A model generated the notes under the pieces. It was not told where the DNA came from. It did no database searches and saw nothing but the letters and a program-made list of their open reading frames with translations. A program made the position numbers and the translations under genes. From the IMG/VR virus record IMGVR_UViG_3300035698_027858, positions 1-33,839 of that record: a stretch of 33,839 nt of DNA. One strand, written 5' to 3'. Positions within the stretch are counted from its first letter, which is position 1, and the number at the start of each line of letters is the position of its first letter. This document shows, piece by piece, positions 7,667 through 13,863 of the stretch. The DNA comes from a virus.

Positions 7667-7695
7667 TTGACTTTGTTTGATGGGCAAAAGATAAT
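7667..7695 (+). promoter_or_regulatory. Near-consensus sigma70 promoter for mltG, giving a leaderless or very short leader mRNA
   Basis: TTGACT (7667-7672) and GATAAT (7690-7695) have a 17-base spacer. The expected transcription start at about 7701-7703 coincides with the preferred ATG at 7703, so translation would begin on a leaderless transcript. Confidence 0.7.
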
Positions 7696-7702
7696 GGTAG
7701 TA

Positions 7703-8677
7703 ATGAGTAAAAAGAAGAAAATTGTAATCGTAGGCGGAATGATTTTGATAGTAAGTATCGCTATCCTTATATTCCAATTTAAAACACCTCGAGCAGAACC
7801 AGAACGGTTTGTCATTAATCCAAATACCTCAGAGGGGGAAATAATCGACAAACTTCAATCAGAGGGATATTTAAGAGGATGGTTAAGAAGTCCGACAGTT
7901 TTCAAACTAACTCTAAGTGTCTTTGACTGGCATGATAAAATTGAGCCAGGGGCATATAGAATCTCCAAAGATATGTATCCTTTGATTATTGCTAATATTC
8001 TAATTGAATTTCCTTATCAAAAATGGGTTACCTTACCGGAAGGGCTACGAGAAGAACAGATGGCTGAAATCCTACAAAAGGAACTTGATTGGACAGGTGC
8101 CGAGAAACAACAATTTCTTCTTCAGTCAAAAGAAGGATACTCCTTTCCCGATACCTACTTACTTAATTTAGATTATACGGGATACCAAGTAGGTAAAAGA
8201 TTAAGTGATAGATTTAATGAAAAAGTGACCGATTTATTTAAAAAAGCCGAAGAAAAAAACATTCGTAATGATACTCTGATTATCTTGGCCTCTCTAATCC
8301 AAAGAGAAGCGGCCAACGAAGAACAGATGCCTTTAATTGCAGGGATTATTTGGAATAGATTACTCTACGAGCCGCCAATGAAGCTAGAAATAGATGCTAC
8401 ACTTCAATATATTAAAGGTGAGGCTAACAACTGGTGGCCTAAAATAACTCTTCAAGATAAGCAAATAGAATCACCTTACAATACTTATTTACAACAGGGG
8501 AAACCGTCAGCTCCAATCTGCAACCCGGGGTTGGCGGCAATTGAAGCAGTTATCTACGACCAACCCAGTGATTACTTTTATTACCTACATGATAACAAAG
8601 GACAAATTCATCCTGCTAAAACTTACGAGGAGCATAAGGCGAATATAGAGCAATATCTTCTTAATGCTACAGAATAG
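7703..8677 (+). CDS. mltG: Endolytic murein transglycosylase, MltG/YceG family
   Basis: MltG is an inner-membrane enzyme that cuts nascent glycan strands and so sets their length. The 324-residue protein has a cytoplasmic KKKK stretch, one membrane segment (residues 6-23) and an extracytoplasmic body. Family hallmarks are present in order: a LysM-like region (FVINPNTSEGEIIDKLQSEGYL), WVTLPEGLREEQMAEIL, EGYSFPDTYLL, the catalytic block LASLIQREAANEEQ with Glu at residue 202, AGIIWNRLL, LEIDATLQY, ESPYNTYLQQGKPSAPICNPG and the C-terminal YFYYLHDNKGQIHPAKTYEEH. ATG at 7703 is chosen because the upstream frame overlaps promoter elements. A cellular-type wall enzyme between terminase and portal is unusual and looks like cargo. 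Identity is firm. Confidence 0.93.
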   Translation: MSKKKKIVIVGGMILIVSIAILIFQFKTPRAEPERFVINPNTSEGEIIDKLQSEGYLRGWLRSPTVFKLTLSVFDWHDKIEPGAYRISKDMYPLIIANILIEFPYQKWVTLPEGLREEQMAEILQKELDWTGAEKQQFLLQSKEGYSFPDTYLLNLDYTGYQVGKRLSDRFNEKVTDLFKKAEEKNIRNDTLIILASLIQREAANEEQMPLIAGIIWNRLLYEPPMKLEIDATLQYIKGEANNWWPKITLQDKQIESPYNTYLQQGKPSAPICNPGLAAIEAVIYDQPSDYFYYLHDNKGQIHPAKTYEEHKANIEQYLLNATE

Positions 8678-8704
8678 GGAATCACACAATAATCAAAACA
8701 AAAA

Positions 8705-8730
8705 AAGCCTACTATACTTAAGACAGGCTT
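8705..8730. promoter_or_regulatory. Inverted repeat around a TATACT box, possible operator
   Basis: AAGCCT (8705-8710) and AGGCTT (8725-8730) flank TATACT (8713-8718), a good -10 hexamer, and the next base begins the ATG of the NYN gene. No clear -35 is seen at the right distance. No T-run follows, so it is not a convincing terminator; an operator over a promoter is a plausible reading. Confidence 0.35.
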
Positions 8731-9240
8731 ATGCTACATAAATTCATTAAAGGAAAAGTTTATGTTTTTATAGACGCTGCTAATATATTTTATGCTCAGC
8801 GGACTTTAGGCTGGAAGATATCTTACGAAAAGTTAATGCGATATTTTAAAAAAGAATGTGGTGAGGATACTAAATGTTTTATTTACGCCGCTTATGACGA
8901 AAATAAACAAAGTGAGCAGAAATTCTTGGATATGTTAGATATCAATGGTTATATTCTACGCACCAAAGCCATTAAGAGAATAAAGATAGCTGCTAATCGT
9001 GATAAGCATAAAGGCAATCTTGATATGGAATTAGCTTTTGAGATGGTTGAATTGGTAGATAAATATGATACAGCAATATTAATGTCGGGAGATAGCGATT
9101 TTTCTGTTCCTATTGATCGAATTAAAAAGAAAGGCAAATGGATTATTGTTATGTCAACGAGGGGTCGTATTTCTCGAGAATTATTGGAGAGAGCAAAATA
9201 TATTGACTTGCGCAAACTCAAAAAAGAAATTTCCCAATAA
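8731..9240 (+). CDS. NYN-domain (LabA/DUF88-type) PIN-like ribonuclease
   Basis: The 169-residue protein is essentially a single NYN domain, a PIN-fold nuclease that cuts or processes RNA using a metal bound by acidic residues. Visible motifs: VYVFIDAANIFYAQ (residues 10-23, first Asp and the Asn), KGNLDMELAFEMVEL (the internal Asp, residues 94-108), and ILMSGDSDFSVPIDRIKKKG (the SGDSDF block). The C-terminus (RGRISRELLERAKYIDL) matches the family's end. Length is normal for a stand-alone enzyme. It could take part in host RNA turnover, defence or anti-defence. The start follows a palindrome directly, without a Shine-Dalgarno site, so a leaderless or nearly leaderless mRNA is possible. Confidence 0.85.
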   Translation: MLHKFIKGKVYVFIDAANIFYAQRTLGWKISYEKLMRYFKKECGEDTKCFIYAAYDENKQSEQKFLDMLDINGYILRTKAIKRIKIAANRDKHKGNLDMELAFEMVELVDKYDTAILMSGDSDFSVPIDRIKKKGKWIIVMSTRGRISRELLERAKYIDLRKLKKEISQ

Positions 9241-9245
9241 AGAAA

Positions 9246-9276
9246 ATCTGGAGCTATTCCCGAAAGAATACTCCAG
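9246..9276 (+). terminator. Hairpin after the NYN gene
   Basis: TCTGGAG (9246-9252) pairs with CTCCAGA (9270-9276), with an inner ATTC/GAAT extension. The loop side is compact, but no T-run follows, so termination is uncertain. A second small hairpin TGCTAT/ATAGCA lies at 9279-9302. Confidence 0.45.
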
Positions 9277-9356
9277 AGTGCTATCACATTGTTAGTATAG
9301 CAAAATGAAAAAGCTTGTCAAGGGGAAGAGCTATCCACATACAGAAAAAGGTGATC

Positions 9357-9385
9357 TTGACAGACATTTTGAGAAACGTTAAAAT
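9357..9385 (+). promoter_or_regulatory. Consensus sigma70 promoter of the structural-gene operon
   Basis: TTGACA (9357-9362, perfect -35) and TAAAAT (9380-9385) are 17 bases apart. Transcription would begin around 9392, roughly 250 bases before the portal ATG at 9645. It is the only clear promoter seen before the long run of head and tail genes. Confidence 0.75.
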
Positions 9386-9421
9386 AGAAAGCAAGATAGT
9401 AAGATAGAAATATAAAAATAC

Positions 9422-9516
9422 GGGGCTACAATTTTAGTCCTTGAATCTAAAGAATTCCAAAAATTAAGAACGAGAGAATTCTAAGGAATCAAGAATTAAG
9501 ATTGCAGCCCTGTTTT
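9422..9516 (+). terminator. Large imperfect hairpin with T-run in the structural-operon leader
   Basis: GGGCT-A-CAAT (9423-9432) pairs with ATTG-C-AGCCC (9501-9510) with one mismatch. The enclosed region has further complementarity, including CTTG/CAAG and two GAATTC blocks. A TGTTTTTATTT tract follows immediately. It reads as a long intrinsic terminator within about 125 bases of the promoter. Confidence 0.5.
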
Positions 9517-9542
9517 TATTTGGGCGATTAAAAATTAAGAAA

Positions 9543-9613
9543 AGCATCGCAACCCCTTTGAAGGTTTAGTTTCTTCCTTTAATGGTTCAGCGATGCTCCA
9601 TTAAGGAAGAAAC
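9543..9613 (+). promoter_or_regulatory. Interlocked inverted-repeat element 1 (alternative hairpins)
   Basis: Arm pair A is AGCATCGC (9543-9550) with GCGATGCT (9590-9597). Arm pair B is 9569-9585 with 9598-9613, 16 pairs with one bulged T. The order is A1-B1-A2-B2 with no base between A2 and B2, so the two full hairpins cannot both form in one molecule. The last three bases of B2 belong to the first arm of the terminator at 9611. Confidence 0.6.
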
Positions 9614-9643
9614 CGAGCCTTTAGCAGGGCTCGGTTTTATTTT
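9611..9643 (+). terminator. Intrinsic terminator immediately before the portal gene
   Basis: AACCGAGCC (9611-9619) pairs with GGCTCGGTT (9628-9636) around an 8-base loop, followed by TTTTATTTTA. The portal ATG at 9645 is right behind the T-run. A terminator in this place implies attenuation or antitermination of the structural operon. Confidence 0.75.
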
Positions 9644-9644
9644 A

Positions 9645-11552
9645 ATGACAGAAGAAGAAAAAAAAACTGAACAAAAGACAGTTACCGAGTATAGGCCTTC
9701 AAGCGAAGAGAAAGAATTAGTAGAGAAGTGGAAAAAAAGATTTAAGCGAGCAAAGGAATTTAGAAAGCCGTTTCAGGCTAAATGGTTGCGGATGTATAGG
9801 CTTTATCGGGCTTATCAGAGTAAAAAGAATTACGCTTATCGAACAAGGTTAATGCCCGCAATCGCTTTTGAAATTGTAGAAACAGTGGTTTCAAGATTAG
9901 CCACCGCTAGGAGAAAAATAAGAATTCTGCCGAGAAACAAAGATGATCTGGAATCAGAATCAATGGATTCATGGGATGATTTAGTTAATTACGACTTTGA
10001 TATTATCAAGCTGAAAAAGAAATTGCCGAGATGGTTAAACTCATCAGGGCTGTATGGAAATGGGATAGCGAAGGTAACTTGGCGGACTGACAATGACAAA
10101 AAAACAAATGATAAAGAAGCGGAGAAAAATAGATATGATGATCCAAGTCTTCAAATCGTAGATCTTTGGGATATTCTGCCAGCTCCAGAAACTACAGACC
10201 TGCAAGAAGATTGCCCCTGGCTGATCCACAGAATTGTAAAAACTAAAGACAAAATTGAAAAAGAGGAAAAAGCACGAGAGACAGTCAAAGCTAAAGATGA
10301 AAATGGCGAAGTTCAGAGTGGCAAACTTTACAAGAATTTGGAATCCGTCGAACCGAAAAAAGTAGAAGACTGGAAGAAAGAGCGATATGAAATAAATACT
10401 AAGAAGATGGGACAAATCGCAGGCAGCGATGACAAAGAAGAAGGAGAAACCTTAACAGAAAAAGCAGAGGATGAGAAACAAGTAGAACTTTGGGAAATTT
10501 GGGATTATGAAGAAGGTAAGCTAATAGTTATTGCCAACGAAGAAGTGTTGATTAGGAATGATGAAAACCCATATCAAAATGTGAACAACGGCAGAATATT
10601 TATAGATATACCTGACCATCCGCTTAACTGGGAGTTATGGGCTATGGGGCATGTTGAGCCGGTAGAAACTACTATTCTTGAAATTGCGGATTTGAGAAAC
10701 CAAAGGATGGATGATGTGATTTTGATGCTTGACCCGGTCATTAAGATACGCAAGGACGCAGGTATTTCAAAGAACGATATTATCTTTGCTCCAGGAGCAA
10801 AATGGGAATTAAGACGACACGATGACGCAGTCATAGAAAGACCGCCAGAGATTAGCGCAATGGGGATTACTGAGGATCAGCTAATGAGAAATGAGATAGA
10901 AAGAACATTGGCCATGAGTGAATACATGCAAGGAATACCAAAGAGTAAACAAGAAGCAGCAGAGAAGATTAAAACTCTTCTGGGCCAGGGTAATCTAAGA
11001 TTAAGTCTGAATGCTTTGACAATAGCAGATGCTCTGACTCAATTAGCTAATATTCTTATTCAATTAAATGAAGAATTTATTACTGAAGATAAATATTACC
11101 GAATTGTAGGAGATAAAGTGAGCTTTAAAGAATTCACTGAAAAAGACAGAGAAGTAAAAGTGGATGCCATTGTAGAAGTTGAGCCAGTTATTCCACCAGA
11201 TAAGGAAGCTAGGTTGAATCAGATTCTTCTACTTTATAACAAATTTGTAGCTGAAGATAAGCCAGACCAGAATAACGAAAATGAAGTAAAACAATGGCAA
11301 AAGAGAAAGAGAGAATTGCAAAAAATGTTGTTAGAAGAATTAGGTAAAGAAGCCTACGAGGAAGTTTTACTGGGCAAAGAAGAAAAAGAAATTACGCTTA
11401 AAAAAGAAAAAGAAGTTGAGAAGATCGTTCCAACAAAATTACCAGAAGTCAATCCTCCAACAGAAACAGAGGCAATGCCACCGGTCCAATCACCGGGGAT
11501 TATAAGGCGGATAATGAATAGAATTCCTCTCTTACGGAAAATAGGAGAATAA
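9645..11552 (+). CDS. Portal protein
   Basis: The 635-residue protein is a podovirus/P22-like portal: an N-terminal basic helical region (FRKPFQAKWLRMYRLYRAY), a clamp/wing region with YRTRLMPAIAFEIVETVVSRL, SSGLYGNGIAKVTW, an insert rich in Lys and Glu, DIPDHPLNWELWAMGHVEPVETTILEIADLRNQRMDDVILMLDP, and the GLTI-like helical crown region ISAMGITEDQLMRNEIERTLAMSEYMQG. The portal forms the dodecameric DNA entry ring of the head. The frame is open further upstream to an ATG at 9582, but that codon lies within the inverted repeats; ATG at 9645, just after the terminator hairpin, gives the natural start MTEEEKKTEQ. The gene follows terminase and cargo, as in many phages. No Shine-Dalgarno site. 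Confidence 0.88.
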   Translation: MTEEEKKTEQKTVTEYRPSSEEKELVEKWKKRFKRAKEFRKPFQAKWLRMYRLYRAYQSKKNYAYRTRLMPAIAFEIVETVVSRLATARRKIRILPRNKDDLESESMDSWDDLVNYDFDIIKLKKKLPRWLNSSGLYGNGIAKVTWRTDNDKKTNDKEAEKNRYDDPSLQIVDLWDILPAPETTDLQEDCPWLIHRIVKTKDKIEKEEKARETVKAKDENGEVQSGKLYKNLESVEPKKVEDWKKERYEINTKKMGQIAGSDDKEEGETLTEKAEDEKQVELWEIWDYEEGKLIVIANEEVLIRNDENPYQNVNNGRIFIDIPDHPLNWELWAMGHVEPVETTILEIADLRNQRMDDVILMLDPVIKIRKDAGISKNDIIFAPGAKWELRRHDDAVIERPPEISAMGITEDQLMRNEIERTLAMSEYMQGIPKSKQEAAEKIKTLLGQGNLRLSLNALTIADALTQLANILIQLNEEFITEDKYYRIVGDKVSFKEFTEKDREVKVDAIVEVEPVIPPDKEARLNQILLLYNKFVAEDKPDQNNENEVKQWQKRKRELQKMLLEELGKEAYEEVLLGKEEKEITLKKEKEVEKIVPTKLPEVNPPTETEAMPPVQSPGIIRRIMNRIPLLRKIGE

Positions 11553-11559
11553 AGGTCGA
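11551..11559 (+). repeat. AAAGGTCGA motif, copy 3
   Basis: The copy overlaps the portal stop codon (TAA at 11550-11552) and lies 26 bases before the ATG at 11586. The leader between them is pure A/T apart from three bases. Confidence 0.7.
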
Positions 11560-11585
11560 CAAATTAATTTAATAAGATAACAAAA

Positions 11586-12017
11586 ATGCCAAAAGAATTA
11601 AGACAAAATTTTTCAAAATCAATTAGCATTCCAATTCAGATAATTCCTAGCACTGGATCGCTGGATGGAAATGCGGTTGACACTTATCTTGCTGATAGTT
11701 TTGCGCTTGACACTGCCATGGCTTTTATAGAAATCGGAAATATTACAGGAGCTCCGACATCAGTAAAAGTGAAAGTCGAAGAAGATGATGATAGTGGATT
11801 TGGAGGCGCCAGTGTGGTAGATGGCGGAGCAGAGATAACTGTAGCCCAGGATCATAGTTACACCATGGAGATTAGGAGAATGAAAAGATATTTAAGAATA
11901 GTGGTAACAACAGCTGGTGGATCGACCCCAACCGTTGAATGTTTTGGAGCATTCATTTTATGGAATGCTGTAAAGCCCTTTCCGCGCTTAAGCGCAGACG
12001 ATATAGATAATTCGTAA
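11586..12017 (+). CDS. Small virion protein, probable head decoration or minor structural protein
   Basis: The 143-residue protein looks all-beta: alternating hydrophobic residues, glycine-rich turns (GGASVVDGGAEITV), and a C-terminal strand block (RRMKRYLRIVVTTAGGSTPTVECFGAFILW). No signal peptide or catalytic motif. Proteins of this size and type between portal and scaffold are often head decoration or cement proteins; similar YLRIVVT...AFILW endings occur in such small capsid-associated proteins. The specific role is inference from position and fold type. It starts after the AAAGGTCGA motif and an AT-only leader, and the next motif copy (AAAGGTCAA) follows its stop, so it sits in a motif-bounded cistron. 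Confidence 0.55.
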   Translation: MPKELRQNFSKSISIPIQIIPSTGSLDGNAVDTYLADSFALDTAMAFIEIGNITGAPTSVKVKVEEDDDSGFGGASVVDGGAEITVAQDHSYTMEIRRMKRYLRIVVTTAGGSTPTVECFGAFILWNAVKPFPRLSADDIDNS

Positions 12018-12026
12018 AAAGGTCAA
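12018..12026 (+). repeat. AAAGGTCAA motif, one-base variant copy
   Basis: It begins right after the TAA stop at 12015-12017 and lies 23 bases before the ATG at 12050, the same arrangement as the exact copies. Confidence 0.55.
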
Positions 12027-12049
12027 ATAATCAATTATTATTTAAAATC

Positions 12050-12346
12050 ATGTCTGAAAAAAAAGACGAAAAACAAACAAAAGGAAATGTTGTTTTGGAT
12101 AAGTTTCGTCAAGACCAAAGTAGAGAGAATAAACAAAAGAAATGGAATGTAGTGGACGATGCTGTTCGAGTGGCCCGGCAAGCTTATATTGGGAGTTTTG
12201 AGCCGAGAGATACAGAGAAAACAGTGAGTTTTGAGAAAGCAATTGGGGATTTAATGGAAGTCTTGCAGAAAATTGAAAAGGGTGAGTTTAAGTTAGGCGG
12301 ACTTGGACTTGGAGAAGAAAAAGAAGGAATAGCAATTGAAGGGTAA
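12050..12346 (+). CDS. Hypothetical protein in head-gene cluster
   Basis: This 98-residue protein is not recognised. It begins with a Lys/Glu-rich disordered part (SEKKDEKQTKGN), followed by a helical segment (NVVDDAVRVARQAYIGSF) and an amphipathic helix (KAIGDLMEVLQKIEKGEFKL), with a short Gly-rich tail. No membrane segment. It stands at the head of three tightly packed small genes (gaps of 2 and 1 bases) between the putative decoration protein and the scaffold-like gene, so a head assembly accessory role is likely but unproved. Confidence 0.55.
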   Translation: MSEKKDEKQTKGNVVLDKFRQDQSRENKQKKWNVVDDAVRVARQAYIGSFEPRDTEKTVSFEKAIGDLMEVLQKIEKGEFKLGGLGLGEEKEGIAIEG

Positions 12347-12348
12347 TT

Positions 12349-12603
12349 ATGTCTGAGACAAATGAAGAAAAATTTGAAGAAGGATTAGCTATTTCGGAAA
12401 TGACCAGAATGAAGGGATGGCGAATCCTTGCGGCTCGAATTGGAAAAGAAATTGAAATAGAAGTCAATGAGATTTTGGATTGTGAGCCAGACCAATACGT
12501 TCAGCATAGGGAATCCATTCGAGCTTATAAAAAAATCCTCAATATGGTAGAGACTGCTCTTCAGGAAAAAGAAGAGGCAGCCGAAGCCATGAGGGAAAAA
12601 TAA
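12349..12603 (+). CDS. Hypothetical helical protein in head-gene cluster
   Basis: The 84-residue protein is entirely helical by composition, with MKGWRILAARIGKEIEIEVNEIL and HRESIRAYKKILNMVETALQEKEEAAEAM. Small proteins with a W-[KR]-x-L helix followed by a YK.ILN-type helix are frequently found next to scaffold and capsid genes of phages, but their function is mostly unknown. The start ATG at 12349 is two bases after the preceding stop, so translation is coupled. No signal, membrane or catalytic features. Confidence 0.55.
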   Translation: MSETNEEKFEEGLAISEMTRMKGWRILAARIGKEIEIEVNEILDCEPDQYVQHRESIRAYKKILNMVETALQEKEEAAEAMREK

Positions 12604-12604
12604 T

Positions 12605-12820
12605 ATGCCATATGGAATTAAAGGCAAAACTAAAAAATGGGAAAACGGAACTAAACTTGGTCAGAAAATAGACCGACGGATTGAAGAATGCGTTAATACT
12701 TTAGTAGCTGATCCAGATTTCAAACCCAAAGATAAAAAGGATAGTAAGAAAATAGCAGCTATAAAGATCTGTAAATCTACAATAACCAGAAGTAAGGAAT
12801 TTAGAAAAAAATTAGAATAA
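12605..12820 (+). CDS. Hypothetical basic protein in head-gene cluster
   Basis: This 71-residue, lysine-rich protein begins MPYGIKGKTKKWENG and ends KICKSTITRSKEFRKKLE. It includes two cysteines separated by most of the chain (ECVNT and KICKS), a pattern reminiscent of small phage proteins that read IAICK(S)... near their C-terminus, but I cannot name the family. It begins one base after the preceding stop, and its own stop overlaps an AAAGGTCGA motif. Confidence 0.5.
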   Translation: MPYGIKGKTKKWENGTKLGQKIDRRIEECVNTLVADPDFKPKDKKDSKKIAAIKICKSTITRSKEFRKKLE

Positions 12821-12827
12821 AGGTCGA
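12819..12827 (+). repeat. AAAGGTCGA motif, copy 4
   Basis: It overlaps the TAA stop at 12818-12820 and stands 32 bases before the ATG of the scaffold-like gene. The intervening leader has no G after the motif. Confidence 0.7.
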
Positions 12828-12859
12828 ATCCATTTAAACAATTAAAATCAATTAAAAAA

Positions 12860-13723
12860 ATGACAGATGAAACAAAGGAGTTAGAAAATCTTCTCAATGC
12901 TTCACCTAAAGAAGAAGAGGAAAAGGACGAAAACGAAGAAAATCAAGAGGTAGAAACCGAAGAAAACGAAGAGGAAAATAAAGAAGATATCGAGGAAGAA
13001 GAAACTGAAGAAAAAGAGGAGGAAAAAGAGGAAGAAGAAACTAAAGAGGAAACTGAAGAAGCCGAAGAAGAAAACGAGGCTTCCAAAAAAGAAAAAGATA
13101 GATGGCACGGTAAATCAAGAGAAGAAGTCATTAAAGCCCACGAGGAATTAGAAAAGAAAAACGAAGAATTAGGAAATAAATTAAAAGAAGGTGAAGAGGA
13201 AGAAGGAGAGAAGGAAAAAGAAGAAGAGGAAGGAAAAGAGGAAGAGGCAATAGAGATTCCGGAAGATGAGGAAATGGCAAAGATGACTCCCAGAAAATTC
13301 GCCATGTGGATTTTGGGGAAAATAGACGAGAAAGTCAGTAAAACCTACGAAGAAAAGAGCGCGGCCAGAGATGTAGTAACTAAAGAAATCAGAGAAGCCC
13401 AAAAAGGCCATCCTCTTCTTAAGACCAATCCAGAATATCGGGAATTGGTTCTGGCTGTAATAGATGCCTCGGCTTCTAATGGTAAAGCAATGCCCTTAAA
13501 AGAAGCTTGCCAGAAAGTTGACGCTTTTGCTGGTAAAGAAAAGGGCGAAGAAGAAATTTCTGAAAAGGAAAAGAGCCGTCTTAAGAAAGCAAAAGCTCAA
13601 GTTGAGAGCGGAGCAGGTGCTCCGTCTTCACCAGGCAAGGAGCCAGGCAAGGAAACAAAGAGAATTCAAAAAGCTCTTGAACCCTCCGCATCAGACTCGC
13701 CTTTAGGTGGGTTAGGAGTATAA
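12860..13723 (+). CDS. Scaffolding/capsid assembly protein (probable)
   Basis: The 287-residue protein is placed directly before the major capsid gene. Residues 5-135 are a highly acidic low-complexity region (long runs of Glu broken by Lys, Asn and Thr), likely disordered or helical. The rest is more ordered: DEEMAKMTPRKFAMWILGKIDEKVSKTYEE, GHPLLKTNPEYRELVLAVIDASASNG and a C-terminal tail with Gly/Pro/Ser. Acidic, helical, repetitive proteins in this position are typical scaffolding proteins, which guide capsid assembly and leave the head before DNA entry. The GA-rich sequence makes long open frames on the opposite strand, which are not genes. The role is inferred from position and composition. 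Confidence 0.7.
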   Translation: MTDETKELENLLNASPKEEEEKDENEENQEVETEENEEENKEDIEEEETEEKEEEKEEEETKEETEEAEEENEASKKEKDRWHGKSREEVIKAHEELEKKNEELGNKLKEGEEEEGEKEKEEEEGKEEEAIEIPEDEEMAKMTPRKFAMWILGKIDEKVSKTYEEKSAARDVVTKEIREAQKGHPLLKTNPEYRELVLAVIDASASNGKAMPLKEACQKVDAFAGKEKGEEEISEKEKSRLKKAKAQVESGAGAPSSPGKEPGKETKRIQKALEPSASDSPLGGLGV

Positions 13724-13728
13724 AAAAG

Positions 13729-13838
13729 GGAGAAGCAGTAGCCCTGTTCTCCAATCGAGAACCCTGTCAGTAAATCTGCAGACAGTTCCGCAAGTTGGTG
13801 GCTAAAAACTCTTGAGAGAGCTTAGTCGAATCTCTCAA
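13729..13838 (+). promoter_or_regulatory. Structured leader upstream of the major capsid gene
   Basis: Three hairpin units are visible. GGAGAA (13729-13734) can pair with TTCTCC (13747-13752), while the same middle strand, GTTCTC (13746-13751), can instead pair with GAGAAC (13757-13762). CTGTC (13764-13768) pairs with GACAG (13781-13785). TTGAGAGA (13812-13819) pairs with TCTCTCAA (13831-13838), 8 bp. The capsid ribosome binding site follows at 13848. Confidence 0.5.
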
Positions 13839-13847
13839 TAGTAATTT

Positions 13848-13854
13848 AAGGAGA
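13848..13854 (+). promoter_or_regulatory. Shine-Dalgarno site of the major capsid gene
   Basis: AAGGAGA lies 9 bases before the ATG at 13864. It is one of very few strong ribosome binding sites in the phage part of the window, fitting the high output needed for capsid protein, and it decides the start. Confidence 0.7.
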
Positions 13855-13863
13855 AAACAAAAA

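Noticed and set aside
9582-9644. Upstream ATG for the portal gene at 9582
   Set aside because: It lies inside the interlocked inverted repeats and terminator; the residues it would add (22) do not look like a portal N-terminus. ATG at 9645 is preferred.
12902-13411. Long open frames on the - strand opposite the scaffold-like gene (Ser/Phe-rich)
   Set aside because: They are the antisense of GAA/GAG repeats coding the acidic region; no start signals or family features.
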